Source of the DNA: Eremophila alpestris peregrina
Taxonomy: Eukaryota > Chordata > Aves > Passeriformes > Alaudidae
Assembly: GCA_009792885.1 (NCBI GenBank)
Contig: WMCF01000068.1
Coordinates: forward strand, 145,551-209,550
Direction of reading: 5' to 3'
DNA: 64,000 nucleotides
Numbering within the stretch: position 1 is the stretch's first letter; each line of letters opens with the position of its first letter. Below the pieces are notes generated by a model. It had not been told where the DNA came from. It was given only the letters and a program-made list of their open reading frames with translations, and searched no databases. Both the position numbers and the translations under genes were made by a program. This document shows positions 34,916 to 47,625 of the stretch, piece after piece.

Positions 34916-37900
34916 CATCCCCAGCTCCCAGACTCTGGCTGCTGCCCCCATGGCACCCGATGTTTTCCAGCAGGGATGAAGGGGGGGACTCCTCCTGATG
35001 TGCTGCAGATGTGGGCTCTCAGTGGCGCTTTCACATGGAACTCGAATTGCTGGAGAAGGTTTAACCCTGTGACTAAATTCTCAAACCTGCAAACTGCCAG
35101 CAAAAGCCCCCATCCAGGCTGAAAAGGGCGAGTTAATGAAAGGAACCCCCCACCCCAGCGATTCACAGGATGCATGAAAAGAAACCTAAACCCCCCACAT
35201 TCTCAATGCTAATTAAGCAATAATGATCAAGGCACAGAGTATTTCCTGGGGATTAATAACTAACTGGGAGGAGATGATGACCCCAGACAGTCATTAATCC
35301 TCAGGAAATGCCCTGCATCGGAGTTGTTATTGCTAGTTCAGGCTAAATATGTGAGAAAAGAGATTTTTTTTTTTTTTAAAGTCCTTGCTGGAGGTTTTTC
35401 CAGTATGTTTTCCCTTTGGTTGGAATTATGAGCCCCCTGGAGTAGGACCTCTCAGACCCATCGGTCAACCAGATAGCACACAATATAATAATTCCAGATG
35501 ATAAGAAATAAAAGTTCAATCATAATTCCTTGAGAAGAGCCTTCTGCAGATGTCTCTTGAGGCATCCAAAGCCTGATCCTGAACAGCACAAAGCAGTGTC
35601 AGCTCCCTCTGAGCTCAGCAAGCAGCTCAGGCTCTGGCACCCCAAATTTCTGAGAGTCTCCTTATCCCACAAACAGAGTCCATGGAGCTTAATGCTTCTG
35701 GACACAGCCCCTGAGTTTAGGATGTGCTTGATTCCAAGCTCATGCTTAACTTCAGGCAAAACTACACTCAGCTGACCAGAATGATTTAGCAGATGCTGTG
35801 CAGTAACCCGGAGCACTGTGCAAAATGTTCCTTGTAAGGAAGACCTCAAAACACACAAAAACACACATGGAGACATATGCAAAGGAAAAGTTCCCACTAC
35901 CACATCACAAGCCTGTCCCTTCTCCCCTGACATTCTCAGGTCTGCTTCAGAAAGAATTTGGCTTCAAAAAAAAAATGGAAGTTAAACAAAAACTTCCTCA
36001 TTCTCCTTAGTAGTCCTTAAATTTTTCTGAAAGCAGAGCATTTTGTAGGCCATTAAATGGTCCTTCAGCTTCGAAAAAGAAATTAAGCAAAGATCAGAAA
36101 AAATAAAATGAGTTTCATGTACATTAATCTTTTGGCTTTTGGAAAAAAACATGCACACAATAGTATAAGTAACAATAGACAATTTTTTTTCTAAAATATT
36201 TGCTGTCTAAAAACTATTAAAATTAATAATGTTGCAGGGAAACAAATACATTCATAGATGAATACATGTGATATGTATTAAGAACCACTTTAGTCCTGAG
36301 CATCGTTTTCCCAGCTCTTCTGTGTCACTCCTTGCACAAAAAAAAGAGCCCCTGAAGGATGGAAAAGAAAAGTCTGACAACAATAAGGCCTGAGTTCAGC
36401 TCCTACAATTATTTGAAACCATTGAAAGCATTCAGGATTAAACTAAGGAAAAGACTTAAGAGAATATGGTTAAAATTCAGCCCTAACTACTGGGAAAAAA
36501 TTAATTATCTTTTTCTTTTATAGCATCTCTAACCATAAGAGGAAAGAACTGAGAAATCAGTGCAATACACAAACTACAGAAAGCTCTTAAACTAATGAGC
36601 AGCCAGATGAATTAGCAAACCCCACTTTCCAAGGATCTCTCTGCTTTATCCCCCACATAAATCTCTTCACTTTGCAGCAACACCAGCCCCGAGTGTTAAT
36701 AACACAGTGTCAGCAATTTTGGTGAGATTTATACAGGAAAACCACCCTGAAAATTGCCTGGTCATTATACATGCCTTTGGAATCAATGAGACGCTATAAA
36801 TCTTGAAATGCACTTGTGCTCATTTGATTCAGACACGCTCCCCAAGTGCACCCTGACACTCATTAGAGGATACTTAACCATGGTGTGGCAGAGAAAAAAA
36901 AAATATAATAAAATCTCCATGTTTTGTTGAGGTTTTTTTTTTAATGGAGTTCATGGAGAGTGTATTGCAAGAGCAGGGTTGGGGAGATCTATTTTTCAGA
37001 TGGAAATTAATAACAACCCCAAAGCAGAACCAACCCTACAGCTCCTCCATACCATGAGAGCAGCCACTGGGTCTAGAGTTTCACGCTGGCCTATTTCTTA
37101 CAAGCCGGGCTAAGCTGGCATCAGGGGGCTATCATCTGTCAAAATATCAGCAGGGGGAACAATTGACAAAGCCAGCACTTGAGAATGTTGAGTAAACTGG
37201 GTAAAAAAGCAGTGAAAGAAGTTAATGTGCAACCTGGCACACAGTACCAGCCCAAGCCGTGAGAACCACTTATGTGATAATTGGTGCCTCACAATATCTT
37301 CTGCTCTGTCAAACATTGTCCTGGGCTTGTCTTTCAGCACAGGAACGGATCCCTTTGAGGCACAATGAAACAAACACCCACCTGAAAGCCCCCTCCAGCT
37401 GACAGGGGAGGAATTCAGGTGGGAAAGCTTGCGATTTCTGAGCGGCTACAAACAGGTTCAGGTAACTCCAGACTCACCCAGGGTCAGCAGGGAAATAAAA
37501 GCAAGCCCTTTTTTTTTGAAAGAAGAAGAAACACATTTATATGCAGCCATTTATTCAGTTCAGACAGAAATTAGTAACCTCTGGGATTCAAAGTATCTCT
37601 CTCTCTCTCCATTTTTATTCTCCTTGTTGTCCAGCCTTAAAAAAAATAAAAAATATCCTTATTGTACTGGCAGAGCATTAGCAGGGGAAGAAATGTAAAA
37701 CCAGGAATCAGAAGGGAAACAGGGAAAATTAACAAAGCTGGTCTGTCTACAAAGCAGGAACCCAGGCAGCAGGAATAGCAGAACATTTGAATGGGTTATG
37801 AAACATCTTGTACCACAGGTGCTTCACAGGGCACCCAAACTCCTCTCAGCCCTGCTTTATGTGGATTTGCACACAGATATAGATACATATGTGCACCTAC

Positions 37901-39370
37901 AAGCTTTTTAAAGGTGGAGGAGTGGGAGCCAGAGCAACTGAAATCAAAATTAGAGATGTATCACCATGTTAACACTCACATTTGTTCATCTCCAGGGGTG
38001 TTTTACAAAAGGAGAGAGTGCAAGTCACCATCTGAAACCTTCCCAGAAAGGAAAGGTGATGAAAAAGGCTTTGAGCAGAGGGGTAAAATTCACCCTATAA
38101 GGAAATTATTTGACTTTCTAAAGTTGGTTCACTTTGAGCTTGTAAAGTGACCTAGGAGACTGTTCTAAACTGGGATCTTCTTGAGAGAAAGGGTCTGATT
38201 TGTAGCTACTGGAAAATATGAAATCCATGTGTGTTTTGGCACATCTTTAGATTCTCAAGAGTCAAGAAACGGGGCCTCTGTGTTTTTTAGTGATTCAGAG
38301 AGTGGCAGTCAGTCCTCACAAAGTGGGAGAACTCAGTGTTTGCAGAGCAAATATAATCTTTTCTTTATGACAGAAAATTTCCCATAGTGGAATCTGTTCT
38401 TTCTTGTGGCGTTTCAAAAAAAAAAAAAAATTAAAAAATAGTGATCCACATTCAGGCTTGTTGCTAGAGCAACAAACATGTGGGCAAATGCTGCTCTCCT
38501 GAGATGTGTTCACTGGCAGGCCAGGTGTTCCTTTGTATGGATCTGGGCTTTGTCATATTAACAACTGTGGATGAATCATGGCAATTTTCCTTCAGATTTC
38601 ACTAAAGCTTATGACAGCCACAGTTTCCTATGCAGCTCGTGCTAAATAAATCCCTGTTCCCTGAAAAACACCATCCTTTTCCTGGGTAGTCATGGAGGGA
38701 CCAGTTTCAACGTGTCCAAGGAAAAGCTAAAAGGACAAAGCTGGTGTTTGGCATCCAAGATTAATCACACCCATTATGGGATTTCCTTCAGTGAGATCAC
38801 CCAGTGCCTCACAAAAATGGCAGAACAACCGTGGGGAAATAAGAGAGATAAAAAGACAGCAGAGAGATGAGAGTAAAACAAGCTCCTATTGAATAAGGCT
38901 CTATATCCTGCTCTTGTGCTTCATAACAATTACACCAGGGCTCCATTCAGACACTGGGAAGGTAGAGAAAGGTACAAAAAGTCTGTCCATGTGTGAGGAA
39001 AAGGGCTCCCTGGGAAAAGCATGCTGCACAGATTCCAGGGCAAGGAGGCAGCTCTTGAGCAGAAACCCCCTTCTGTACCATCTCCAGGTATGTCTTTACT
39101 CAGATAAACAAAAGATGCTCTGGAGGTGAGAGCAAACACTGGAACCATGAGCATCCACGACATAAAACTGTCATTTTTACCCCCTGATCATACCCAGGCT
39201 CCTCCCTGGAGCTCCCTCCAGCACCATCCCCAGGCCCAGGCCAGCAATATCACACTTTGGGGACTGCTCCCAAAGCATCCATGGTGTGGTTTTTGAGCAT
39301 CTCAGCAGCTCTGCCATGCCACACCCTCAGGCACTGCCACGTGCCCTTGTGCCACAGCTCTGTGCACCTA
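34916..39370. other. Unique noncoding DNA
   Basis: No gene is supported. A-runs and T-runs occur near 35364-35378, 36896-36902 and 38408-38420, and a CT run at about 37596-37610. A short open segment at about 37394-37450 lies between a CAG and GTAACT and could be an exon, but its acceptor is weak. Sequence at 36680-36880 and 37080-37380 looks like single-copy noncoding DNA of possible regulatory character. Confidence 0.45.
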
Positions 39371-39513
39371 CCACCAGTTTCATGCTCTCACATGTGTTCA
39401 TCACCAGTTTCAGGCTCTCACATGTGTTCATCACCAGTTTCATGCTCTCACCTGTGTTCATCACCAGTTTCAGGCTCTCACATGTGTTCATCACCAGTTT
39501 CATGCTCTCACCC
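39371..39513 (+). repeat. Minisatellite, 30-bp unit in a 60-bp higher-order repeat
   Basis: Nearly five copies of a 30-base unit containing CACCAGTTTC and GCTCTCAC are present. Odd copies read CATGCTCTCA and even copies CAGGCTCTCA, so the real period is 60 bases (39371-39430 and 39431-39490). Because 30 is a multiple of three, at least two frames stay open and encode a ten-residue repeat. There is no other sign that this is a gene. Confidence 0.95.
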
Positions 39514-42500
39514 CTGTGCTGCAGGGACTTGATACCAGGTTAAATACTCAAATAACTCATTCTGTTGGGTCCTCCAGGAACCCACAGGGGCCAGATGAGT
39601 CCCAGTCCAAAATGCCATGAAACAGGAGCAGAACTCTTCTCCAACAAGAGCTCAGCATGCACCAGTCTGTGCCATTTTGGGCACAGGGACTGCTCTCTGC
39701 ATCTCTTGTATTTAGAGATCCAGACACAGCAAAGGAGACCTGGGCCCTCTGAAGTAAGAAGATGTGGTTTCAGTCTCAATAATCTGCTTTTATTTGTCCT
39801 CAGCTGCCATGTTGGGGTTTGCCCTTGTTCTTCCTTTCATCTGCTTTCCCTTGAACTGAACTGGGGAAAACTGGACAGGAAAAACAGACAACTCTCTGTT
39901 TAAAGGACATTAAATCTTGCCAGCAGAACATTGTGACATCAGAATCATGTTGGTCCTCAAAACCAGGCCTGACTAAATGTACTTCAATTCTCCTAGGTGG
40001 TGTAACCCCATTGATTTATTCCTGATTTACTGCTGCCTAGAGAAAGCCTGACTCTCCTTTCCTTGGGAGAGGAATTTTGTTAATAAACTGAATCCAGAGG
40101 AATTCAGGACCGTTTTAGGTTTTGCCTGCAGGTTTAAAATGCTGAGATGTGTAATTATCAGTGAGAAAACCACAACTTTATGTATCCTTTCCTAAGCAAT
40201 TCGGGGTGCTCAGCAGATGGAAGGGCACAGAGTTACACATCTGGAGCACAGGTCCTCCAGCAGATCCTTGGTGCCATTCCAGCAGCTGGATTTCTCTGTA
40301 AGCACCCTCCACTGCCAGGAAAGAGCTTTGTCCTAATTGCCATCAACAATAACAACAAACCTCCCCCCCCCATCAGGCTAAAGGCTGGGGCCAGCCATGG
40401 ATGTCACTGTGCTTGCCTTTAGCTCATTTATGATTAGACCACCCTCCTGTTCATCTGTGCACCAGCCTGGGTACCAGGGCCACCACCAGCTGCAAGGCCT
40501 TTTTTGTTTGTCAGCCCTTCAGCTGAGTGTATTCTTTATTCCTCAGCAGCTGGAAAAAATCCCAGAGCAGAGCAACAGTGAAATTTGAATGCATTCAGGT
40601 TTGAAGGTCTGACCATGAAGGGTCACCTTCATCAGAGAGGAGAAAGTTTACCAGAAGCCCTTTGAGACAGGATAGTTCTAAATATAGCCACACTAAAAAA
40701 ACCCACATTTTTAGGAGATAATTCCTGTAGTCATGCAGCCTGCTTGAGCTGTGAGGATGAACATGAACCTTCTAACCTTCTACAGACTTGCACTCTTAGC
40801 CCCCTCCAGCCAGTTCTCCTGAAAATATGCCACAGAACTGCAAAGCAAGTACAAGGAAAAAGGGAATTGAGTTGTTTAACTGAAACTTCATTTTATAGCT
40901 GATTGCTAATCCCTATGCAAGAATATCATTTTTTTCCACCCCAGTTAATTTTTCATTCTCAAAGGTATCAAGGACCATTGGGATTTAAAACACAATTCTT
41001 TATTTTAAAGCCTCAACCAAGCTACATAAACTCTGCCATGCATATCTGGAATGCTCCATCCTCTCCCCAAAGAACAGAGACTTGCCTCAAGCAAGGAGTG
41101 GAATATTTGATTTAAAAGGATTTGTGGTATCCTGCTACTGCTTTACTTCTGCAACACATTTTAGAATCTAGCTGGGTACAAAGGCTAATCCATTACAAAG
41201 GCAGTAAAGTTTTAATATTAGGATTGATTGATCCTTTCAAATTGTTATTATAAAATATATACTAAGTAAAAGGGGTTTGAGAATAAACCTATAGAAACAA
41301 AATGTTAACAAATCTGCAGTGGTTCAAGAGCAGAGAATCCCTTTGCACTCACTCTCAGCACATGGAAATTTGTTAAGTCCCTTTATCAGGCAACTTCTGA
41401 AGATTTCTTGTTGGTTCAACATCATAGAGAAATCTTACTTTTCCTTTATTAAAAAAAAAAAAGTGATAAATTATTCAATAATGTTTTAACCATCTAAAAT
41501 TGTGAAAGCTCAATATCAGTGATCCCAAACTGCCCTACTGACCAAACTGATGGAGATCTCAGCATCAAAAATAAATTATGTTTAGAATAAATTAAAAGCC
41601 ACAAGGTGATTTCATTGAAAACTTGTTAAAAACAAAAACAGAGATAAAACTTGCTTGTTTTTTGCTTGATTATTTGGTTGGGTTTTTTTTTTTTTTTCAA
41701 AGCCACAAAACTAAATTTAAGTCCTTATGTCAATATTTAATCTCCCAAATGTCCAAGCAATGTCAGTTTTTACCACAACTCTCACACTACAGCAGAAGCC
41801 TGCAGCTCCTTGGATCTCTTGTGAGGATGGAGGGTGCAGTGGGGAGAAGGGAAGTTGTTAATTTTGTCACTTCTGGATGGAAAGCCATGGATTTCCATGG
41901 CTGGATGGTGGCTGGTCCCTCCTGCCAGTGAGGCCTTGAGGACACTGGCATGGGCATCAAAGGGAGGAGAACCAAGGGATTTTCTCAGGGCTCTGAACAA
42001 AAGGAGTGTTCAATCTCCTGTGACTGACAGCTGAGATGTTGGAGGTCAGAAGCAGTTTGTTTCCCCACACAGCTTTAAGCAGGGGATGCTTTGACAGGGC
42101 TGTCCCTTGACCCTTCTATTAGTGGAAAGCTCCTTAAGACCTTCATACTCCCCAAGGTCTCCCTTTCTCTCCACATACCACACCACAAACATGTGCTATT
42201 TCAGGCCCTGAGATAGAGTTTTACAATTCCAGGCTGTGATCAATTACTGACTATTTGAGATTTACAACAAGTGCTTTTTCCACAGAGCAGAAACCTCACG
42301 GTGACTTCAACTCAGCAAAGCTGGACAAATGCTGTTGGAAGAGGAGGCCCCAAATGGATCCATATTCCAAGATTTAGCAAACTCAGAACTGGCAGCTTTT
42401 GTGCCAGATTTAATCCAACAAACTCTGCTCAAGACTGAATCAATGACAGATTTGTGTACAAAAAAAATTTTAGGTGAAATTAGTAACTCTGCAGATTCCC

Positions 42501-42585
42501 CTCCATAGCTGCACACATGTAAACATTTATTTTACCTCTCTTTTACAGATTATTGTTGTCATTGGGAAAATAACTTAAACTAAGT

Positions 42586-42612
42586 CATTGATATTCTGGA
42601 AGAATATCAATG
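42586..42612. repeat. Perfect 12-bp inverted repeat, 3-base loop
   Basis: The arms CATTGATATTCT (42586-42597) and AGAATATCAATG (42601-42612) are perfect reverse complements around GGA. It is followed by two copies of TCATTTACTAACTAGA spaced 28 bases apart. The hairpin is AT-rich. No function is claimed. Confidence 0.9.
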
Positions 42613-42859
42613 GATCATTTACTAACTAGAATATCCTGGGTCATTTACTAACTAGAGCCTTTCAATTAGAAAGCTGGCTGTGTCAATGGTCCAGAGAACA
42701 AGTGACTTCACAAGAGATCACTTCACCAGCCTGGCCATGCAATGAGGTTCCTAAATTTGGCACAGCAGTGCCTGAAGGTGGATGGGATGGAGCTGCAATA
42801 GCCAGGAAGGGCACTGTAGTGATGTGGAAGCTGCAGTCTCTTTATAATCACAGGGATTT

Positions 42860-42907
42860 AATGGAAAAGTAATCCACTCAATGAATGGAAAAGTAATCCA
42901 CTCAATG
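42860..42907 (+). repeat. Direct duplication of 24 bp
   Basis: Two identical, adjacent 24-base copies (42860-42883 and 42884-42907) contain GGAAAAGTAATCCACTCA. Perfect identity suggests a recent replication-slippage event. Confidence 0.95.
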
Positions 42908-45900
42908 AAACTTTACATTAGGTTCAAATCTAATACTTGCTATACTAAACCAGACTCAAAAATTGGGATTGCAATCCACCTAGCAAAACTGCAGGAAGAG
43001 GGAGGAGGCATTATTTCTCATTCATAACAAGTCTTGTGTTACTCCTTCAGTAGGAGAAAGCAAAATGCCCACAGCTTTTCCAGCCAGAAGAGGTAGAGCT
43101 GCACTCCAGAGCTGGCTCAGCACCATTTTCATTTCAGAACAATGTTCCAGCAACAGTTTGGGTGAAACACTCTTTGTGTGGGTAAACGTGGGTCCAAACC
43201 AGAGGCCCATGATCACATGGGAATTCTGTCCTGAAGGTGGAATTGGACTCAAATCCCTCATCTTCCTGCCCTGTGTTTTTCCTACCCAGCCTAACTTCTC
43301 ATCAGCCCCAGTATAACTTAATCACTAAGGGTATAAACTATTTGAGGACTGAAGTCACTCTCAGGAATATGTATATATATATATATAAAATTTATATTTT
43401 TTTCCTTCTTGCCCCCTCCCCATCCTTTTCAAAGCCTTGCAAAGAATTTTTAAGAGAATGCTCTGTCAAAGTCCAAGTGAGTTGCCTTGTACATCTGTAA
43501 CCCATCTTGCTGATTCTGAGCACAAACAATCCTGTGCACAAAGACACTGAAATTTCCTTTTTTCCATGCCTGCCCTGGTTTTATGCACCTCCACTGCTCT
43601 GCCTCAGTAGTTCCAGAACCAAACCAGTCACACTGCAAGCAGAGCAATACAGATGTATTGATGAGCCAAGATGTATTCCAAGTGTTTGGGATAGGACTCA
43701 AACTCAAGCACAGCTGGTTTTCTTGGCTAAATTTCACCCTTTTGGAGTTTCCTGTGCTTGTAATGCTCTTCAGAACGTGGAAGTGAAGGGCCATGTAAAT
43801 AGAAAGCATTTCTGTAAGAACAGATCTGGATGTCCTCAATTACAATGCTTTCATCCATGCATTTCCTTGGAACCAATGTATTGTTTTTCACAGGTATTTC
43901 CAAATCTGGTCCATAACTGGGAATGAGGAGCAGAGCCAGTAAAATTTTTTCAGCTGGACAAAGTTCCCATAAAGAGGCAAGGCTTCCTTGAAAATGAAAT
44001 TTTTCATAGGACTCTAGAGTTACATTTATCAGAGTTGAAGGCCCAGAATTTTCTATTAACTTCACAAACACTCACTCCAGTGTGATTCTATCCAGGTTTT
44101 TTTTAAATATTGCAAACACAGTGTCGACATTCAGAGGAAGAATTAAATCTGTAAGGAAAGACTCTACTTTCAATCACATTAAGAATGCAAGAATTTACTT
44201 TTATTCCCTACCTTATGATTTTGAACTTTTCTTACCCAGTATTTTTAAAGACAGCATGCAGAAGGTTTAAATGAGGTTCATTATTATCAGTGTCTTTTCA
44301 CTAATGAAGCATATGGGAGGAGTTCTGAAGATCTTTGCATCTGAAGGAATCATTTTTGGATCCATCTGATCCCACAGCACATCCCAGTGCTGTGGAAAGG
44401 CCTGAACTGCACTGCAGGATGAGGTGTGGAATGTCTGTCTCACCTCTCTGACCTCAGAGGCTCCCAAAGAAGAGCTGGAATATTTGATAGCAGTTGTCTG
44501 AGCTTTTCTGCTCATTGCAGAATGACATTATCCCATAATTATATGGTTTTTAGGGCCCAGAGAAAGTAGATTTTCAATTTTTTCCCCCCACATCAATCAA
44601 AGTCAAGGATGTCCAACACCTTTCCCTAAGATTTCTCCAGTCCTTTTTTCCCAGTTTCCTAAGGTTTAGAGGTTGCTTTGCAGATGGATGCCTTGTCCAT
44701 CTTCCCTCCTGCACAGTTTGTAACAACTGGAGTCAGGTTTTTCTGGCCTTTTTCCTCACCCTGTTTGAATTTTCATGGGTGGAATCTGCCCAGGTTGATT
44801 CACTGGATGAAGCCCTGTCTGTGCTGAAGCAGCCAAACCTTCCCTGGGTGCATTCCCACCCCTCATCAGGCTCCACACAAATGTAAAAAAAAACGTAAAA
44901 AAAAAAAAGCACCATTTTACTGCTTGGCTTATTAGTTCCAAAATCTCCAGATTCTTTACCTCATTCTGGCAGTGAAAAGCTGGGAGGAGGGCTTTTAACT
45001 GAACATATATTACAGAAACACTGCATTTAAAGTCTCCTTCATAAAGGAATGGAGAACTGACCCCAGATTTTTCAGAGCTGTAATGAATAAAAGGTTCATT
45101 GCATGACTCAATGTGCTCTCACTCTTTGAGGGGGGGTTGCTTTATCTTTAATGCACATCTAATAATATTTTTAAGTTTAGAACATACAGTCTGCACCAGG
45201 ATCTGATCTGCCTTGCTTTCTTTACTTACCTTTTTTATACTGAGATGAATAGTATGGCTGCAGAATTCTCTTATTTATTAATTAACATTTTCCTTGCTAC
45301 TAGAACAGCTGGGCAAACTGATCATTCTCATTCTTCTAAAAACTGTTCTTTTAATAATATTTCTGTTTAATAGTATGATCTCAGACTGGAGTTTATTGCT
45401 GCTTTTTTTTTTTCCTTTCCTTTACAAGATTTCTTTTAAACCTGCTCTTTTAAATACATGTAAATAGTTGTTCTTCATTTATATTTGATACTTTCTAATC
45501 CTGAGCGAGTAAGAACCATGCACTTGGTTCAGATTTGTTCAGAAGTATTAACAAATACACCTTTCCACATTCAGCATCCTGTACTGGTTTCCAGTTTACT
45601 CTGAAAGGTTTAACACCAGGTAATAGAGAAGCTTCTCAGGCCAAAAAGGCCAGCCATAATTATTACCAGGTACTCAGGGGACTACCAGGCATTATGAGTA
45701 AATGCCTTTCATGTGTCTGCAATTCTGGAGAGGATTCCCTGCATAAAGATGAAGCCAGGCCCTCATTAAGGAAGCCTCACAAATTGATGAGGTGTCTTGG
45801 GTTTCACAGCTGCACTCAAACCTCGTGCTCCCCAAGCTGCATCCTACTGACCTCTGTCCTCTGCCACCCTTCAATTTGTGGGTGTAATACACCCTTCAAT

Positions 45901-47340
45901 ACAGTGTGCATTACCCAAGCTCCTTGCTCAGCTGGAATCCACAATCCTGGATCAGGATTCCTTCTCAGATGCTGGGTTTTGAGGCACAGAATGAATGAGG
46001 TGAAAAGCTCAATGCCTGTCCTGAGCTGGCCACAATTCTGTCAGAGCTGCACAGGCTCTGAGGATTCACTTTCGGCATCTCTCTGTAGATTCTGGTGCAG
46101 CCACTGATGGATCAGACCTGCTGGTAAGCTGCTCTCATGGGAAGAACAAATCTAGAAGTGGTCAAAGATAGCCACTGATTGATGCTTCTTCCATATCCTC
46201 TCACCATTTCCTTCATCAGACTGAAACCTGTATCAGTCCCTCATCAGATTAAGGATTTCACTGCACAAAGTACCATACAGAACCATATAAAAACATGCTC
46301 CTTATTCAGTCTAAATTGCTTTTGGGGGTGAGGATAATTTTAATTTAAGAAAGATCAACATTTCTCAAGGTATCTGGAGGCATGGTCGTGGATCTGCATT
46401 CTTTTTCACATGATTTTTTTTTTTTTTTTTTTTGGCAAAACTGAGTTTGGAAGCAGAATTCAGCTGATCAGTCTGTGCTGAGTAAACTGCTACCCCTTCC
46501 TAGTCAGTAGGAAAAGTTATGCAGCTGTTTCAAGGGCAGCTGCATAAATTCAGCTAAATCATAGAAAAAGCTTTTTATTCATTATAATATGGCCTGGGGC
46601 AAAATAAAGCTGAAGTTATTAAACTGTAACCAAAAGCTGGCCACAGTAAAATATATTGAAGTCAAGATTAAAAGCACATACAGAGTGTGAACTTCTGGTG
46701 TGGAGGGTGGAGGTTAAGAGAGGAAAAAGCCTAATTCCTTGGTGAAAAACTAAATTTCCTGAAATCTCTTTTCCTGTATCCAAAGTGGATTCTGGGAATT
46801 GAAAACTGATCTTGAATGTCCTCATCATTCAAATGAAAAAAGGATCAATCCAGTTATTTTCACTCATAAAAACAATAACAAGAGCATGTTCTTTCCACAG
46901 CGACCTGGACAACTTTTTTTAAGAGTTTCAGACAGCCTCCTGTGTCAAACAGTAGTTTTTTCATGGCAGGGCTGAACTGTTTTGAAAACGCAACAGTTGG
47001 CCAGGATAAACCTTTATCTTCATTTACCCATTGTTGCTCGTATTTTCGTAGCCTTCTGGTAGCAAGAGGTCACATTTCCATGAAGATAAATTCCTTATTA
47101 GACCCGACTGTGCTCTGAGGTCATTGCATATCTGTGCCAGGACAGACTCAGGAGTGATGGTGAATAGGAAGTTTTTGTGTTGTATTGTCCTGGCTCACGG
47201 CAGCTGGAGCCAGACAGCGTTAGCACCAGTATCAGCAGGGCCTAAAGCAGGCCCAGCTTTCTGTTTGCTCATCACACAACAATGAGTAAATAAACACTGT
47301 CCTCCATCCAGACTGAGCTGTCAGCCCAATTAGGCAGGGG

Positions 47341-47625
47341 AATGTCCCCGGGCCCCGTGTTTCCTCTGCCTTCACCTCCAGCTCGCGGCGCCCGCACGCC
47401 CGCGGTGATTTCAGAGCTGCGTTTAAACACGGCCTGGCTGCTGCTGGCAGGGGTCAGCTCTGCTGTGTCAACACTAATCCTTCCTGTCTGCTATCAGCCA
47501 GTCTGACGTTTGATGTGTGTCAAGTTTCTGTGGAAGCCAAATATCACAGCTCGGAGATAACGCTCTGCCCCACTCTCCTCCCGCCGCCGAATAACTTCGC
47601 CTTTTCTCTCCTCAAACTCCGAGTC
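47341..47625. promoter_or_regulatory. Isolated CpG-dense patch
   Basis: Nineteen CpG dinucleotides fall between about 47349 and 47621, while the surrounding kilobases have very few. The densest part (47385-47410) reads as GCGGCGCC/GCACGCCCGCGG-type sequence; a second cluster is CCGCCGCCGAA at 47581-47591. This may be a small CpG island, hence a promoter of an unseen or noncoding transcript, or a distal enhancer that stays unmethylated. No TATA box or clear first exon was identified, so the strand is not assigned. Confidence 0.45.

Larger units (their letters stand above)
39514..47340. other. Unique noncoding DNA
   Basis: No gene is supported. The longest gap-free frame without repeats here (45535-46107 +, 190 codons) is cysteine-rich but unrecognised and lacks codon-level support. 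A C-run lies at about 40363-40370, a T-run at 41683-41698, an AT-dinucleotide tract at about 43368-43387 and a 23-base T-run at about 46411-46433. Confidence 0.5.

Noticed and set aside
35700..35760. GTGCTTGATTCCAAGCTCATGCTTAAC-like stretch, reminiscent of an old DNA-transposon end
   Set aside because: The similarity is short and from memory of a general pattern only; there is no terminal repeat or target duplication.
37394..37450. Possible exon ending before GTAACT
   Set aside because: The upstream acceptor is weak, lacking a good pyrimidine tract, and the frame has no recognisable protein.
45535..46107. 190-codon cysteine-rich plus-strand frame
   Set aside because: There is no recognised domain, no splice or promoter context, and similar chance frames occur elsewhere in the window.
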